The notes: generated by a model not told the origin, from the letters alone. DNA of 64,000 bases from Alphaproteobacteria bacterium (GCA_025924715.1 JAICHV010000011.1:1-64000), one strand, 5' to 3'; positions 9,578-18,841 are shown, numbered from the stretch's first letter. Program-made: numbers and translations.

Positions 9578-9916
9578 ATGACCTATGTCGTCACCGAAGC
9601 CTGCATCAAGTGCAAGTTCATGGACTGCGTCGAGGTTTGCCCGGTGGACTGCTTCTACGAAGGCGAAAACATGCTGGTGATCCACCCGGACGAATGCATC
9701 GATTGCGGGGTTTGCGAGCCGGAATGCCCACCCGAGGCGATCAAGCCCGATACCGAGTCGGGGCTGGAGAAATGGCTGTCGGTGAATGCCGAATATGCCA
9801 AGACTTGGCCCAATATCTCGCAAAAGGGCGATGCCCCGGCCGATGCCAAGGAATGGGAAGGGGTGCCCGACAAGTTCGACAAATTCTTCTCCCCCACGCC
9901 GGGCTCGGGTTCCTGA
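9578..9916 (+). CDS. fdxA: Ferredoxin FdxA (7Fe, 3Fe-4S/4Fe-4S)
   Basis: 112 aa from the ATG at 9578, exactly the FdxA family length. Cysteines lie in the 7Fe pattern: C9, C12, C17, C21 and C25 in the first half, then [12 protein letters not shown] in the second. The C-terminal extension ([20 protein letters not shown]) is diagnostic for the long alphaproteobacterial FdxA. It is a soluble electron carrier whose partners are not indicated by its neighbours. Confidence 0.95.
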   Translation: MTYVVTEACIKCKFMDCVEVCPVDCFYEGENMLVIHPDECIDCGVCEPECPPEAIKPDTESGLEKWLSVNAEYAKTWPNISQKGDAPADAKEWEGVPDKFDKFFSPTPGSGS

Positions 9917-9917
9917 C

Positions 9918-9934
9918 GGCGCGGCGGCCGCGCC
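9918..9934 (+). terminator. GC hairpin just after fdxA
   Basis: GGCGCGG (9918-9924) and CCGCGCC (9928-9934) pair perfectly with a 3-base loop, starting one base after the fdxA stop codon. There is no T-run, so this is at best a weak or Rho-assisted terminator or an mRNA-stabilising end. Confidence 0.35.
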
Positions 9935-10163
9935 TGACTGCAGGCTGTGGGAGGGCGCCCGCGCAACCGGCCAACCGGTTGAATTTGTGACATATTATTG
10001 CTGCTCTGCAATAAACATCGCAATTTCAATGTCTTGGCCGCGATTGTGCTTCTAATTCCGCGATTTTTATGATAGGGTTTCTGACGATCTGGCCATCAAC
10101 TCAATCCAGCGCGTCGACACCCTCGCCGCGTCACGGCCATATTGACTTGCAATAATCTGTCGG

Positions 10164-10775
10164 ATGGCTCCCCCAGCCCTCCCAGCTATGGAAACAGGAA
10201 TGACCGCCCCCAAGACCCTTGCGACCAAGCCCGCCGCCGCCCCCGCACCCGTCAAAAAGGTGCCCGCCAATTCCAACAAGAAGCATGAGTTCAAAACCAA
10301 CGACCATGTGGTCTACCCCACCCATGGCGTCGGGAAGGTCTCGGGCATCGAGGAAAAGGAAGTCGCCGGCCTCAGGCTCGAACTTTTCATCATCGACTTC
10401 GAAAAAGACAAGATGACCCTGCGGGTGCCGACCATGAAGGCCAAGGCCGTGGGCATGCGCAAATTGTCGTCCCCCGAAGTGGTGGCCGGCGCCCTCAACA
10501 CCTTGAAGGGCCGCGCCCGCATCAAGCGCACCATGTGGTCGCGCCGGGCCCAGGAGTACGAAGCGAAGATCGATTCCGGCGACCTGGTTTCGATCGCCGA
10601 AGTGGTGCGCGACCTGCACCGCGCCGGCGGCCAGCCGGAGCAGTCCTATTCCGAGCGTCAGCTCTATGAAAAGGCCCTGGCCCGCATGGCCCGTGAAGTC
10701 GCGGCCGTCGAACGCACCGACGAACAAACCGCGGTCAAGCGCGTCGAAGGCATGCTGACCAAGAAAGCAGCTTAA
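10164..10775 (+). CDS. carD: CarD family transcriptional regulator
   Basis: 203 aa from the first ATG; ATGs at 10188 and 10200 are also in frame, and none has a strong ribosome site, so the first dozen residues are uncertain. After an Ala/Pro/Lys-rich leader comes the CarD/CdnL RNA polymerase-interacting domain (DHVVYPTHGVGKVSGIEE). The helical DNA-binding half follows, with WSRRAQEYEAKIDSGD and IAEVVRDLHR. CarD binds the RNAP beta subunit and stabilises open complexes, often at rRNA and growth genes. A good intrinsic terminator lies 65 bases downstream. Confidence 0.93.
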   Translation: MAPPALPAMETGMTAPKTLATKPAAAPAPVKKVPANSNKKHEFKTNDHVVYPTHGVGKVSGIEEKEVAGLRLELFIIDFEKDKMTLRVPTMKAKAVGMRKLSSPEVVAGALNTLKGRARIKRTMWSRRAQEYEAKIDSGDLVSIAEVVRDLHRAGGQPEQSYSERQLYEKALARMAREVAAVERTDEQTAVKRVEGMLTKKAA

Positions 10776-10840
10776 TGCAGGATCTCGGGCTATTCGCGCT
10801 TCGCGCGGCCCTCGCCCTGCACGTTTAAAACCAGAAAAAG

Positions 10841-10870
10841 AAGGCCCGGTGGAAACATCGGGCCTTTTTA
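10841..10870 (+). terminator. Intrinsic terminator of carD, probably bidirectional
   Basis: AAGGCCCG (10841-10848) pairs with CGGGCCTT (10859-10866) and runs into TTTTTATTT. On the minus strand the same stem is followed by TTCTTTTTCTGG, so it can also end the convergent gene whose stop lies at 10868. Confidence 0.8.
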
Positions 10871-11665
10871 TTTGATGGCTCTGATCTTCCCGTCCTTGAC
10901 CTCCCAGGTCTTGCCATTCGCTGTTCCAATGTCGATGGGAAGATGATGCTCCAAGCTGAGAAATACAGCCGTTTCCACCGGAATGTCTGACACGATCTGG
11001 GTGGCAAACAGCGCCGCCAGTTTGCCCTGGGGAGGATCTTTCTTGTTCATTATCAAACAGGTTCGGGACAATGCGTCTCTCCGAAGAACTGTTTTGCCGT
11101 CTGCGGAAATCGTCAGCCGCAAATGGCCTCCCACCATGACCAGGGCAGGATTTGTCGTTGACGCCAACGCCCAGGCCAACCACCCCTCACTTTCAGGGTC
11201 TTTCAATACCACCGTGTTGTAGTTGTCGCCGCAGCGCTGCGTCACACTTTTGATCGCCAAGGTTCGAGCAGAAAATTGGGCATTTTCGGTATCCGACAAA
11301 TGCCGGTCTTGCGGCACGTCGATAACCGGCTTTTCGTGGGCGTAGTCGCTGCCAGGCGCGTAGCGAATGTCATACGCCGTTTCGGGGCCATCTGCTCCCT
11401 CGCGGATAAAACGGATCAAAGTGCCGGCCGCATCCTTTTCGACGATCCAGCCACGGACCTTTTCCTGAACCAGCTGTGCTTGCGGATGCAACGCAAGAAG
11501 CGCGTCCGTCCCGTGCCAGGCCGCCTGGTCTTGGTCGTATATGTCGTGGCCGAGTTTTTCGAGCGTGGCGATATCAAATTGGCGGATTTCAGGCTCGGCC
11601 GGCTGAGCCGCGGCGGGCAAAACCAGGGCCGCCAACACGCCCACACAGAAAGGAGAAACGCGCAT
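10868..11665 (-). CDS. Uncharacterised secreted protein
   Basis: 265 aa. The ATG at 11665 is preceded by GGGGGA at normal spacing and gives a signal peptide (MRVSPFCVGVLAALVLPAAA); an upstream TTG in frame is less likely. The mature protein has no motif I know. It contains an RQFDIATLEKLGHDIYDQD segment near its start, which hints at a short helical region, and two isolated cysteines (RCGDN, RTCLI). Base composition is a little lower in GC than its neighbours. It converges on carD and shares its terminator. Function is unknown; an envelope location is inferred from the signal peptide. Confidence 0.75.
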   Translation of the reverse strand: MRVSPFCVGVLAALVLPAAAQPAEPEIRQFDIATLEKLGHDIYDQDQAAWHGTDALLALHPQAQLVQEKVRGWIVEKDAAGTLIRFIREGADGPETAYDIRYAPGSDYAHEKPVIDVPQDRHLSDTENAQFSARTLAIKSVTQRCGDNYNTVVLKDPESEGWLAWALASTTNPALVMVGGHLRLTISADGKTVLRRDALSRTCLIMNKKDPPQGKLAALFATQIVSDIPVETAVFLSLEHHLPIDIGTANGKTWEVKDGKIRAIK

Positions 11666-11775
11666 GAAATCCCCCCGCAAATATGTATCACCGCAAGCAT
11701 ATGCTGCGATCCGGCGTCACTCCAAGTGTAGCTTTGGTGAAGGCGGATGCCGTTTTCAATCAGAACGGGGGACCG

Positions 11776-12582
11776 TTAATTCAACACTTCGATCTGGGCC
11801 GGATTGGATAGCGCGATATCGGGATGGCCGTCGCGCATCTGCACGATGCCGCGCAGGCGAATCCGCTTGCCCACCAAATCGTCCAGCGGAGGATCGAAAT
11901 CGCGGAAGGGGTGCAGGTCTTCCTGGGCTACCGTGACAGTGAATCCCCGCCCTCCCTCGAAATCCAGGACCATGCGGCCGTCGCGCCGACCCACATTGCT
12001 TACCCGCCCTTCGACAATGGTGAAGCGGCCCATGTCACCGGCCAATCCTTCCGGCCGGCGCGGCGCAGAGGCGGACTCTGCCCATAATCCGGACCTGTTC
12101 TGCCGCGCGGCTTCTTCGCTTTCGTAAAAGTCCGGCGCGCATTCGTTGCGGTCGGGGGAAATCTGCACCTGGGCCAAACCGGCTTTGAGCAATTCCATCT
12201 GCAGCCATAGCGTGGCTTCGCCCGAGGCGGCGAAAGCCTGCACCCGGATGCGGCCATAGCGGTCCTGCTTGGGGGCCACCGCGGTCAGCGTCAGCGGCCC
12301 GTTCAAAGCCAGGCGGCGCAACTGCGCCAGCGCCTGGTCGGCGAGAGCGCCGTCCTGCGGCAGGCGAATGCCCTCCAGCAGCGCGGCGTGGCCATCACCC
12401 AGGATCAGGTCGCCGTTCTTGTCCACCCGGACGATATGGGCCGCGGCGATCTCCACAGTCCCGGCGCAGTCGGGAATGATCAAAGCCCCCGAGGCTGGAC
12501 TTGTCGCGGTCAAAAAGCCGGCAGTGATCAGGACCCAGAGGGCGCGCATGCCCCATCTTGCACGAAGTCCCGGTGATTTCAT
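11776..12582 (-). CDS. Secreted thermonuclease-fold (SNase-like) protein with degenerate catalytic site
   Basis: 268 aa. A signal-peptide-like segment (MRALWVLITAGFLTATSPAS) lies after an Arg-rich start; a second ATG at 12549 is a possible start. Residues about 45-160 follow the staphylococcal nuclease fold, ending in DRYGRIRVQAFA and LLKAGLAQVQ. Where active SNases read RL.GIDAPE this protein reads LLEGIRLPQ, so Arg35, Asp40 and Glu43 (S. aureus numbering) all appear replaced; only the DRYGR arginine is kept. A C-terminal OB-like part (GRVSNVGRRDGRMVLDFEGG) follows. It is divergent from sua5 with a 53-base gap. Probably a binding or inactive relative rather than a nuclease. Confidence 0.8.
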   Translation of the reverse strand: MKSPGLRARWGMRALWVLITAGFLTATSPASGALIIPDCAGTVEIAAAHIVRVDKNGDLILGDGHAALLEGIRLPQDGALADQALAQLRRLALNGPLTLTAVAPKQDRYGRIRVQAFAASGEATLWLQMELLKAGLAQVQISPDRNECAPDFYESEEAARQNRSGLWAESASAPRRPEGLAGDMGRFTIVEGRVSNVGRRDGRMVLDFEGGRGFTVTVAQEDLHPFRDFDPPLDDLVGKRIRLRGIVQMRDGHPDIALSNPAQIEVLN

Positions 12583-12635
12583 GTCCTCCGAAACGCGGCC
12601 ATGACAGGCCCCGCAAACCTCCCTAGATTGCCGTC

Positions 12636-13580
12636 ATGGACAGCCTGACAGCCAAAATCGCCCCCGCTGACACCGCCGGCATCGATGCCGCGGCACGGCT
12701 ATTGCGCGCCGGCAGCCTGGTCGCCTTCCCCACCGAGACGGTCTATGGCCTGGGGGCCAATGCGTTGGATGGTTCGGCGGTGGCGGCGATCTTTGCCGCC
12801 AAGGGCCGGCCCCGTTTCAATCCCCTGATCGTGCATGTGAGCGATTTGGCGCAGGCGCAGCGGCATGGCGACTTTCCCGCCGCCGCCCTGCGTCTGGCCG
12901 ATCGGTTCTGGCCCGGCGCGTTGACCTTGGTGGTGCCGCGCCGCCAGGACACGCCTCTGTCCCTGTTGGTCAGCGCGGGGCTCGACACCGTGGCCTTGCG
13001 GGCGCCGTCGCATCGGATAGCCCAGGCGCTGCTGGAGCGGGCGGGGCTTCCCCTCGCCGCCCCCAGCGCCAACCGCTCCGGCGCGGTCAGCGCCACCACC
13101 GCGGCGCATGTCGCCGAAGGCTTGGGCGAGCGGGTCGATCTGGTGCTGGACGGCGGCGCAACCCCGCTGGGGTTGGAATCCACCGTGGTGGGATTTGACG
13201 CGGAGACGCCGGTGCTGCTGCGGCCCGGCGCGATTGCGCGCGACGAGATTGAAGCGTTGGTCGGTGCGCTGGCCGCGCCGGGGGCCGGGATCCAGTCGCC
13301 AGGGCAATTGGAAAGCCATTACGCGCCGGCGGCGCGGCTGCGGCTTGACGCGGGAATGGCGCGGCCCGGCGAAGCGCTGCTGGGCTTCGGCGCGGTCTCG
13401 GGCGCGACACTCAATCTCAGCGCCGCCGGAGATTTGAAAGAGGCCGCCGCCAATCTTTTCGCCATGCTGCGCGCGCTCGACAAACAGGCGGGCGCCATCG
13501 CGGTATCGCCTATCCCGCAAACGGGACTGGGCGAAGCGATCAATGACCGGCTGCAACGCGCCGCGGCCCCGAGACCATGA
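12636..13580 (+). CDS. sua5: L-threonylcarbamoyladenylate synthase (Sua5 type)
   Basis: 314 aa, a long form with both the YrdC domain (about 1-200) and the C-terminal Sua5 domain. It makes threonylcarbamoyl-AMP from threonine, bicarbonate and ATP for the t6A37 tRNA modification. Signatures are VAFPTETVYGLGANA, KGRPRFNPLIVHV and SANRSGAVSATTA, and the linker SPGQLESHYAPAA marks the Sua5 extension. Its stop overlaps the next ATG by four bases. Confidence 0.95.
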   Translation: MDSLTAKIAPADTAGIDAAARLLRAGSLVAFPTETVYGLGANALDGSAVAAIFAAKGRPRFNPLIVHVSDLAQAQRHGDFPAAALRLADRFWPGALTLVVPRRQDTPLSLLVSAGLDTVALRAPSHRIAQALLERAGLPLAAPSANRSGAVSATTAAHVAEGLGERVDLVLDGGATPLGLESTVVGFDAETPVLLRPGAIARDEIEALVGALAAPGAGIQSPGQLESHYAPAARLRLDAGMARPGEALLGFGAVSGATLNLSAAGDLKEAAANLFAMLRALDKQAGAIAVSPIPQTGLGEAINDRLQRAAAPRP

Positions 13581-14983
13581 GTGTCTATACAAGACTGAAA
13601 CAGGTGGTGGGCGAAAAGGGCTTCAGCGAAGACCCGGCCGACATCGCGCCTTATTTGAAAGAGTGGCGCGGCAAATATGAAGGCCACACCCCGCTCCTAT
13701 TGAAGCCGGCTAGTACCGACCAGGTCAGCGCCATCCTGACCATCTGCCATGAGACCGGCACGGCGCTGGTGCCGCAGGGCGGCAATACCGGCTTGGTGGG
13801 CGGACAATTGCCGCTGCGGGGCGAGGTGCTGCTGAGCCTGACGCGGATGAACAAGATTCGCGGTATTGATACCGCCGGCATGACGCTGACGGCGGAGGCC
13901 GGGGTGACGCTGGCGGGCGCCCAACAAGCCGCCGCCGATGTTCAGCTGCTCTTCCCCTTGACCCTTGCCTCCGAAGGCAGTTGCACCATCGGCGGCAATA
14001 TCTCGACCAATGCCGGCGGCAATCATGTGCTGCGCTATGGCATGATGCGGGCGCTGGTGCTGGGGCTGGAAGTGGTGCTCGCGGACGGGCGGGTGCTGCC
14101 CATGCTGAAAAGCCTGATCAAGGACAATAGCGGCTACGACCTGAAGCAGATATTCGTCGGCGCCGAAGGCACGCTGGGGGTGATCACCGCCGCCAGCCTG
14201 AAACTTTTCCCACGGCCGGCGCAGACCGTGGTCGCGTTTGCCGCCATCCCGGACCCGCAAGCGGCGGTGATGCTGCTGTCGTTGCTGCAGGGCGAGACGG
14301 GGGGAATGCTGTCGGCCTATGAATTGATCCCGCGCTTTGGAATGGATCTGGTGCTCAAACATATTCCCGGCACCCGCGACCCGCTGGCGGTACCCTCGCC
14401 CTGGTATGTGCTGATCGAAGTCGCCGGCGGCGCCCAGAACCTGGATGTCCTCACAGCGGCGGCGTTGGAAGAGGCGATGGGTCAAGGCTTGATCACCGAC
14501 GGCCTGGTGGCGCAGAACCAGGCGCAGGTGCGCGAGTTGTGGCGCATCCGAGAAACGATCTCGGAAGGGCAGAAACGCGAAGGCGCCTCGATCAAGCACG
14601 ATATTTCGGTGCCGGTGACCGCGATTCCCGCCTTTGTGGAAAAAGCCACGGCGGCGGTGCTGGCGGCGTTTCCCGGTGCCCGCCCCTGCAGCTTCGGCCA
14701 TGCCGGCGACGGCAATCTGCATTTCAATTTCAATGCGCCGGTGGGGCGCGACGCGGAATTCCTCGCCCAGTGGGATGAAATCCAACTCGTCGTCCATGAT
14801 ATCGTCAAGGAATTCGCCGGCTCGATCAGCGCCGAACACGGCATCGGCACCATGAAGCGCGATCTGCTGCCCCGCTACAAAAGTCACGAAGAACTGGACG
14901 CGATGCGGATGCTGAAGCAGGCCTTCGATCCCAAGAACATTCTCAATCCCGGCAAACTGGTGCCGACGGTGAAGCGGCTTTAG
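13577..14983 (+). CDS. FAD-binding oxidoreductase, GlcD / D-2-hydroxyglutarate dehydrogenase type
   Basis: 468 aa. A PCMH-type FAD domain comes first (VPQGGNTGLVGGQ near residue 70, SCTIGGNISTNAGG near 135). A FAD-oxidase C domain follows, with CSFGHAGDGNLHFN near residue 375 and SAEHGIGTMKRD near 420. The family oxidises D-2-hydroxyacids (D-lactate, glycolate, D-2-hydroxyglutarate). Sequence alone does not tell which; the intact HAGDGNLH motif favours a D-2-hydroxyglutarate or D-lactate enzyme. Translation is coupled to sua5 by ATGA. Its stop overlaps the convergent VOC gene by four bases (TTAG). Confidence 0.88.
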   Translation: MSVYTRLKQVVGEKGFSEDPADIAPYLKEWRGKYEGHTPLLLKPASTDQVSAILTICHETGTALVPQGGNTGLVGGQLPLRGEVLLSLTRMNKIRGIDTAGMTLTAEAGVTLAGAQQAAADVQLLFPLTLASEGSCTIGGNISTNAGGNHVLRYGMMRALVLGLEVVLADGRVLPMLKSLIKDNSGYDLKQIFVGAEGTLGVITAASLKLFPRPAQTVVAFAAIPDPQAAVMLLSLLQGETGGMLSAYELIPRFGMDLVLKHIPGTRDPLAVPSPWYVLIEVAGGAQNLDVLTAAALEEAMGQGLITDGLVAQNQAQVRELWRIRETISEGQKREGASIKHDISVPVTAIPAFVEKATAAVLAAFPGARPCSFGHAGDGNLHFNFNAPVGRDAEFLAQWDEIQLVVHDIVKEFAGSISAEHGIGTMKRDLLPRYKSHEELDAMRMLKQAFDPKNILNPGKLVPTVKRL

Positions 14984-15453
14984 CTTTCCCGTTCCATCCG
15001 TATCAACCGGTCCTGGTCCTTGCGTCCACGCAGGAAGATCGCGCGGGCATCGGGCCGCTCCCAATAAATCTCCAAGACATTGCCGTCGGGATCGCAGAAA
15101 TAAATGCTTTCCTGGCTTTCATGATCGACCGCCGCCAGGACGCGCACCTTGCGGTCGGTGAGTTCGAAATAGGCCTGCCGCAATTCGCCGGCACTGGCGA
15201 CCGGAAAAGCGACATGCGCGATGCCGAGCGACGGCTTCAAATCCGCCAACGATTGTGGGACCACCGGCGGCGGCAAGCCCCCCATCGGCACCAGATCGAT
15301 GACATGCGAGCCTTCGCCGAGGGTCAGGAACAACCCGCCATGCTCGGGATCGTCTTCCAGGACTTCGAACCCCAGCACGCCGGTATAGAAGTCCTTGGAA
15401 CGGGCCAAATCATGCACGGCGATCAGGACATGGCCTATTCCCGTCAAGCGCAT
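14980..15453 (-). CDS. VOC superfamily (glyoxalase-like) protein
   Basis: 157 aa from the ATG at 15453, which directly begins the fold and has a GGGGGT upstream; an in-frame ATG at 15477 would add eight residues. Two beta-alpha-beta-beta-beta modules are visible: GHVLIAVHDLARSKDFYTGVL, and later GIAHVAFPVASAGELRQAY. Likely metal ligands are the His of GHVLIAVHD, the His of IAHVAF and the Glu of VLEIYWE. Members include glyoxalases, extradiol dioxygenases and resistance proteins; the substrate here is unknown. Confidence 0.85.
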   Translation of the reverse strand: MRLTGIGHVLIAVHDLARSKDFYTGVLGFEVLEDDPEHGGLFLTLGEGSHVIDLVPMGGLPPPVVPQSLADLKPSLGIAHVAFPVASAGELRQAYFELTDRKVRVLAAVDHESQESIYFCDPDGNVLEIYWERPDARAIFLRGRKDQDRLIRMERES

Positions 15454-15513
15454 GATGACGACCCCCGTTGCCGACATCCGACATTAAATGCCAATCCGCA
15501 AGGCGTGAAGGGA

Positions 15514-18174
15514 CTAGGCCGCTTTGGGCAGCTCCGGCTCGACCTCGGCGGGGGCCGCGGCCAGGATCGCTTTTTTGTTCGACATCGCGCTGATGCTGGC
15601 GGTGGCGAAGGTGGCGGCATAGGGAAGGCTTTGCACGCCCAGCATCACCATCCACAAGCTCACCGCCGGATCAAGGAAGCCGCGGTCGAAGCCCATCGAG
15701 GCCATCGCCGCCAGCAGCAGCGCCAGCAGCACCGTTTCCTGCCACACCACCCGCAGCACTTGGCTAAAACGGGCCGGATCGGCGCATTTGGGCGTGCGCA
15801 GGAAAGGTTTGCCCGAAATGAACAGCCCCGCCCACATCGCCTTGCCCACCGTATGGGTCAGGGCAAGACCCGCGACCGCCGCCATCGCCGCGCCCTTGAA
15901 GCCGGAGCGCACCTTGGGCGGATAAAGCACCAGAGTCTTGAGCATCTTGGTGGCGAACAGCGCCATCGCCGCCGCCGACAGCGCCGGCATCGGCACATCG
16001 ATGGCGCCGGGCGCCGCCCACATCAACACGGTCCACACCAGCGCGGTCAGTGTCACCACCATGCCCAGGCCGTCGGAAATCCAGGGCAGCCAGCCGGAAA
16101 GGAATTGATAGCGCTGGTTCCAGGTCAGCTCTGACCTGCCGAGAAAAATCTCCTTGGCGTGCCGCTTCATGATCTGCATGGCGCCATAGACCCAGCGATA
16201 GCGCTGCGACATGAAGGCTTCCAAAGTGTCGGGCTCCAGCCCCGATCCCATGCTTTGGGGAATATAGGCGGCGTGATAGCCGGCCTCGAAAATGCGCAGG
16301 CCCAGCTCGGTATCTTCGGTGATGCACCATTCCGACCAGCCGCCGACCTCATGCAGCGCCTTTTTGGAGACGATGGTCATGGTGCCGTGCTGGATGATGG
16401 CATTGTGTTCGTTGCGCTCGACCATGCCGATATGGAAGAAGCCGCGATATTCCTGATAGGCCATCGCCTTGAAGATGTTCTCGCGGTGATCGCGGTAATC
16501 CTGCGGCCCCTGCACGATGGCGATATCGGGCGCGGCGAAATAAGGCATGCAGCGGCGCAGCCAGAACGGCGCCACCTGATAATCGCTGTCGATCACCGCG
16601 ACATGCGTGGCAGCGGAATCGGTCAGCGCCAAAGCGCGGTTGAGGGCACCGGCCTTGAAACCGGCGATCCTGTCGAAATGGAAAAAGCGGAAACGCTCGC
16701 CAAGCTGGGCGCAATGCGCTTCCACCGGCCGCCACACCGCCGGATCGGACGTGTTGTTGTCCAGCACGATGACTTCGAAATTGTCGTAGTCCAGCCGCGC
16801 CAGGGCATCCAGGGTCTCGATCACCATGGCCGGCGGCTCGTTATAAACCGGCACATGGATCGAGACGCGGGCCGAGCGCGCCGGTATAGCGGCATGCATG
16901 ACCCGCCGGTCCACCCGCCACAGGCTGGAGGCCAGCTCGATCCCTTCGGTCAGGATGATGGCGCAGGCCAGCAGCACCAAAGGCGACATCGCGATCATGG
17001 CGGCGATATCGGTGGGGTCGATATATTCCAGCGCCGTGGCGTCGATCAGCGCCAGCAGCCCCGTCGAGACCAGCGCGATCAAGCCGCCCATCACCAGATA
17101 GCCGGTCTGGCGCACCCGCGGCATGCGGCCCAGCACCAGCAGGCCCAGCGCCAGGGTCAGCGCGGCGGCCAGAAGGGCATAGATGCGCCATTGCGGGAAA
17201 GACCGCAGCAAGCCGGTGAAGGCGAATTTGGGATGGCCGGTAGCGTCGAACAGCCCCCAATAGGCTTCGACGCCGCCGCCCGCCGCGGTGCTTTTCCACG
17301 GCGAGTCGTACGCCTCCATGATGTAATAATCATAACCCTTTTCCATCGCCCGCTGGACGAAAGCCCTGAGGAAATAGGCCTCGTTCGCGGTGGTCGCTTC
17401 GGCCCGGCCACGGGTGCGCCCTTCCGAAGGCCAGCCGACTTCGCCGATGATGATCGGCTTGCCCGGGAACGTGCTCTTCATCGTGGCAAAAGCGCTGTCG
17501 ACGAAATGGATACCGTAGGAGACGTGGCTGTTCTCCCAATAGGGGAGCAAATGCACGAAGATCACATCGACATGTTCGGCGATCTGGGGATTGAGCAGCC
17601 AGGTGGTCCAAGGCTCCGCCGTCGTCACCTTGATCCGCGCCGGCAGTGCGTTGCGCACCCGCAGAATATAGGCGTTCAACTGTTCGGCCGAGACCAGACC
17701 GAACAACTGGGTTTCATTGCCGACGATCACCCGGTCGATGGTCCGCCGGTTCGCCAGCGCGGTCTTGATGCCCAATTCGATCTGCTGTTCGTTCTTTTCC
17801 AGATCGGGCGACAGCCAGATTCCCAGCGACACGGTCATGCCGTAATGGCGGGCGATCTCCGGCACCTTGTCCATGCCGCCGTCCACCGTATAGGTGCGGA
17901 TATGGCCGGTGATTGTGGAAAGCTGGCGCAGATCGCGGTCGATCTGCTCCGGCGTCACCGCCAGCATGGATGACACGGAAAAGACGTGGCTGGGATTATA
18001 GGCGATGCCCCGCACCTGCCCGTCCCAATCGGGCGCCATCACCGTGTAGTCGCGGCTGGCCCAGAACAGGCCCGTCGCGCTCAGCACCATCACCAGGGCG
18101 ACAGCGATGCGCAAGCGGCCGCCGCGCGTGCGCGACGTCCACATTCCATGCATGAAGTGCGCGAAGCGTGTCAC
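15514..18174 (-). CDS. Membrane beta-(1,3)-glucan synthase: GH17-like domain fused to GT2
   Basis: 886 aa. After one N-terminal membrane segment a GH17-like glucanase/transglycosylase domain lies outside (about 50-310); both family glutamates are present (VGNETQ near residue 150, IIGEVGWPSEG near 243). Several membrane helices follow (about 325-410), then a cytoplasmic family 2 processive glycosyltransferase domain. It has VIDSDYQV near 528, ITEDTELG near 619 and QRYRW near 657, i.e. the D, TED and Q..RW signature. C-terminal membrane helices close the protein. The architecture matches NdvB/NdvC-type enzymes of Bradyrhizobium and Pseudomonas that make cyclic or branched beta-1,3-glucans, so a periplasmic or exported glucan is expected. 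The FKBP gene lies just upstream (12-base gap), probably in the same operon. Confidence 0.85.
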   Translation of the reverse strand: MTRFAHFMHGMWTSRTRGGRLRIAVALVMVLSATGLFWASRDYTVMAPDWDGQVRGIAYNPSHVFSVSSMLAVTPEQIDRDLRQLSTITGHIRTYTVDGGMDKVPEIARHYGMTVSLGIWLSPDLEKNEQQIELGIKTALANRRTIDRVIVGNETQLFGLVSAEQLNAYILRVRNALPARIKVTTAEPWTTWLLNPQIAEHVDVIFVHLLPYWENSHVSYGIHFVDSAFATMKSTFPGKPIIIGEVGWPSEGRTRGRAEATTANEAYFLRAFVQRAMEKGYDYYIMEAYDSPWKSTAAGGGVEAYWGLFDATGHPKFAFTGLLRSFPQWRIYALLAAALTLALGLLVLGRMPRVRQTGYLVMGGLIALVSTGLLALIDATALEYIDPTDIAAMIAMSPLVLLACAIILTEGIELASSLWRVDRRVMHAAIPARSARVSIHVPVYNEPPAMVIETLDALARLDYDNFEVIVLDNNTSDPAVWRPVEAHCAQLGERFRFFHFDRIAGFKAGALNRALALTDSAATHVAVIDSDYQVAPFWLRRCMPYFAAPDIAIVQGPQDYRDHRENIFKAMAYQEYRGFFHIGMVERNEHNAIIQHGTMTIVSKKALHEVGGWSEWCITEDTELGLRIFEAGYHAAYIPQSMGSGLEPDTLEAFMSQRYRWVYGAMQIMKRHAKEIFLGRSELTWNQRYQFLSGWLPWISDGLGMVVTLTALVWTVLMWAAPGAIDVPMPALSAAAMALFATKMLKTLVLYPPKVRSGFKGAAMAAVAGLALTHTVGKAMWAGLFISGKPFLRTPKCADPARFSQVLRVVWQETVLLALLLAAMASMGFDRGFLDPAVSLWMVMLGVQSLPYAATFATASISAMSNKKAILAAAPAEVEPELPKAA

Positions 18175-18186
18175 CGTCGAAAAGCC

Positions 18187-18732
18187 TTATGGCTGCTGAT
18201 CAGCGTCCTTGTCCGTGGGATCGGGACGATAGTCCGGGTCGCCACGCTTGGGCGCCGGCTTGGTCGAGATCAGGCGCAGATCGAAGACCAATGTCTGGTT
18301 CGGGGGAATGCTGCCATCGGGGGCACCGCGATTGCCATAGCCCAGTATGGCGGGGATCACGAGCTGCCAATGATCGCCTTCACGCATCAGCTGCAACGCC
18401 TGGCTCCAGCCGGGAATGAGGTCGGCGACCGGGAAAGTGGCGGGAAGGCCCGGTGAAGTGCCGTCGAACACTTTGCCGTTGATCAAACTGCCGGTGTAAT
18501 AGACCACCACCGTGTCTGTGGCGCCTGGCCGCTTGCCGAAGCCGTTCTGGATGATGCGATATTGAAGGCCACTCCCGTTGGAGAGGACATGCACCCCGGG
18601 CTTCTTGGCATTGGCGGCCAGAAAGGCCTGGTTGGCTTGCGCGCTCAAGGCATCGTCGGCCGCCATGGCCGGGAGAGCCGCGAACGTCATCAAGGACGCG
18701 GCCAGCGCCCACACAAAAGCCAAACGCGTCAT
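18187..18732 (-). CDS. Periplasmic FKBP-type peptidyl-prolyl cis-trans isomerase
   Basis: 181 aa with a signal peptide (FVWALAASLMTFAALPAMA then ADDALS). The short dimerisation-like helix (NQAFLAANAKKPGV) precedes a single FKBP domain with VVYYTGSLINGKVFDGT, VIPAILGYGNRGAP and LVFDLRLI. It catalyses proline isomerisation during folding of exported proteins. It lies directly upstream of the glucan synthase. Confidence 0.93.
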   Translation of the reverse strand: MTRLAFVWALAASLMTFAALPAMAADDALSAQANQAFLAANAKKPGVHVLSNGSGLQYRIIQNGFGKRPGATDTVVVYYTGSLINGKVFDGTSPGLPATFPVADLIPGWSQALQLMREGDHWQLVIPAILGYGNRGAPDGSIPPNQTLVFDLRLISTKPAPKRGDPDYRPDPTDKDADQQP

Positions 18733-18841
18733 TCTTAAAACCTCCGTAACCCCGCGGGCCCGCGCAAATTACCGCGCCGGCCGGGCATGCTCCTAGCCCC
18801 TTGGGAGAGGAAACCCAAGGTTTTTGGCGAATTTAAGGGGT

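Noticed and set aside
16159-17973. 604-codon plus-strand frame opposite the glucan synthase
   Set aside because: Antisense shadow of a conserved gene with low-complexity composition.
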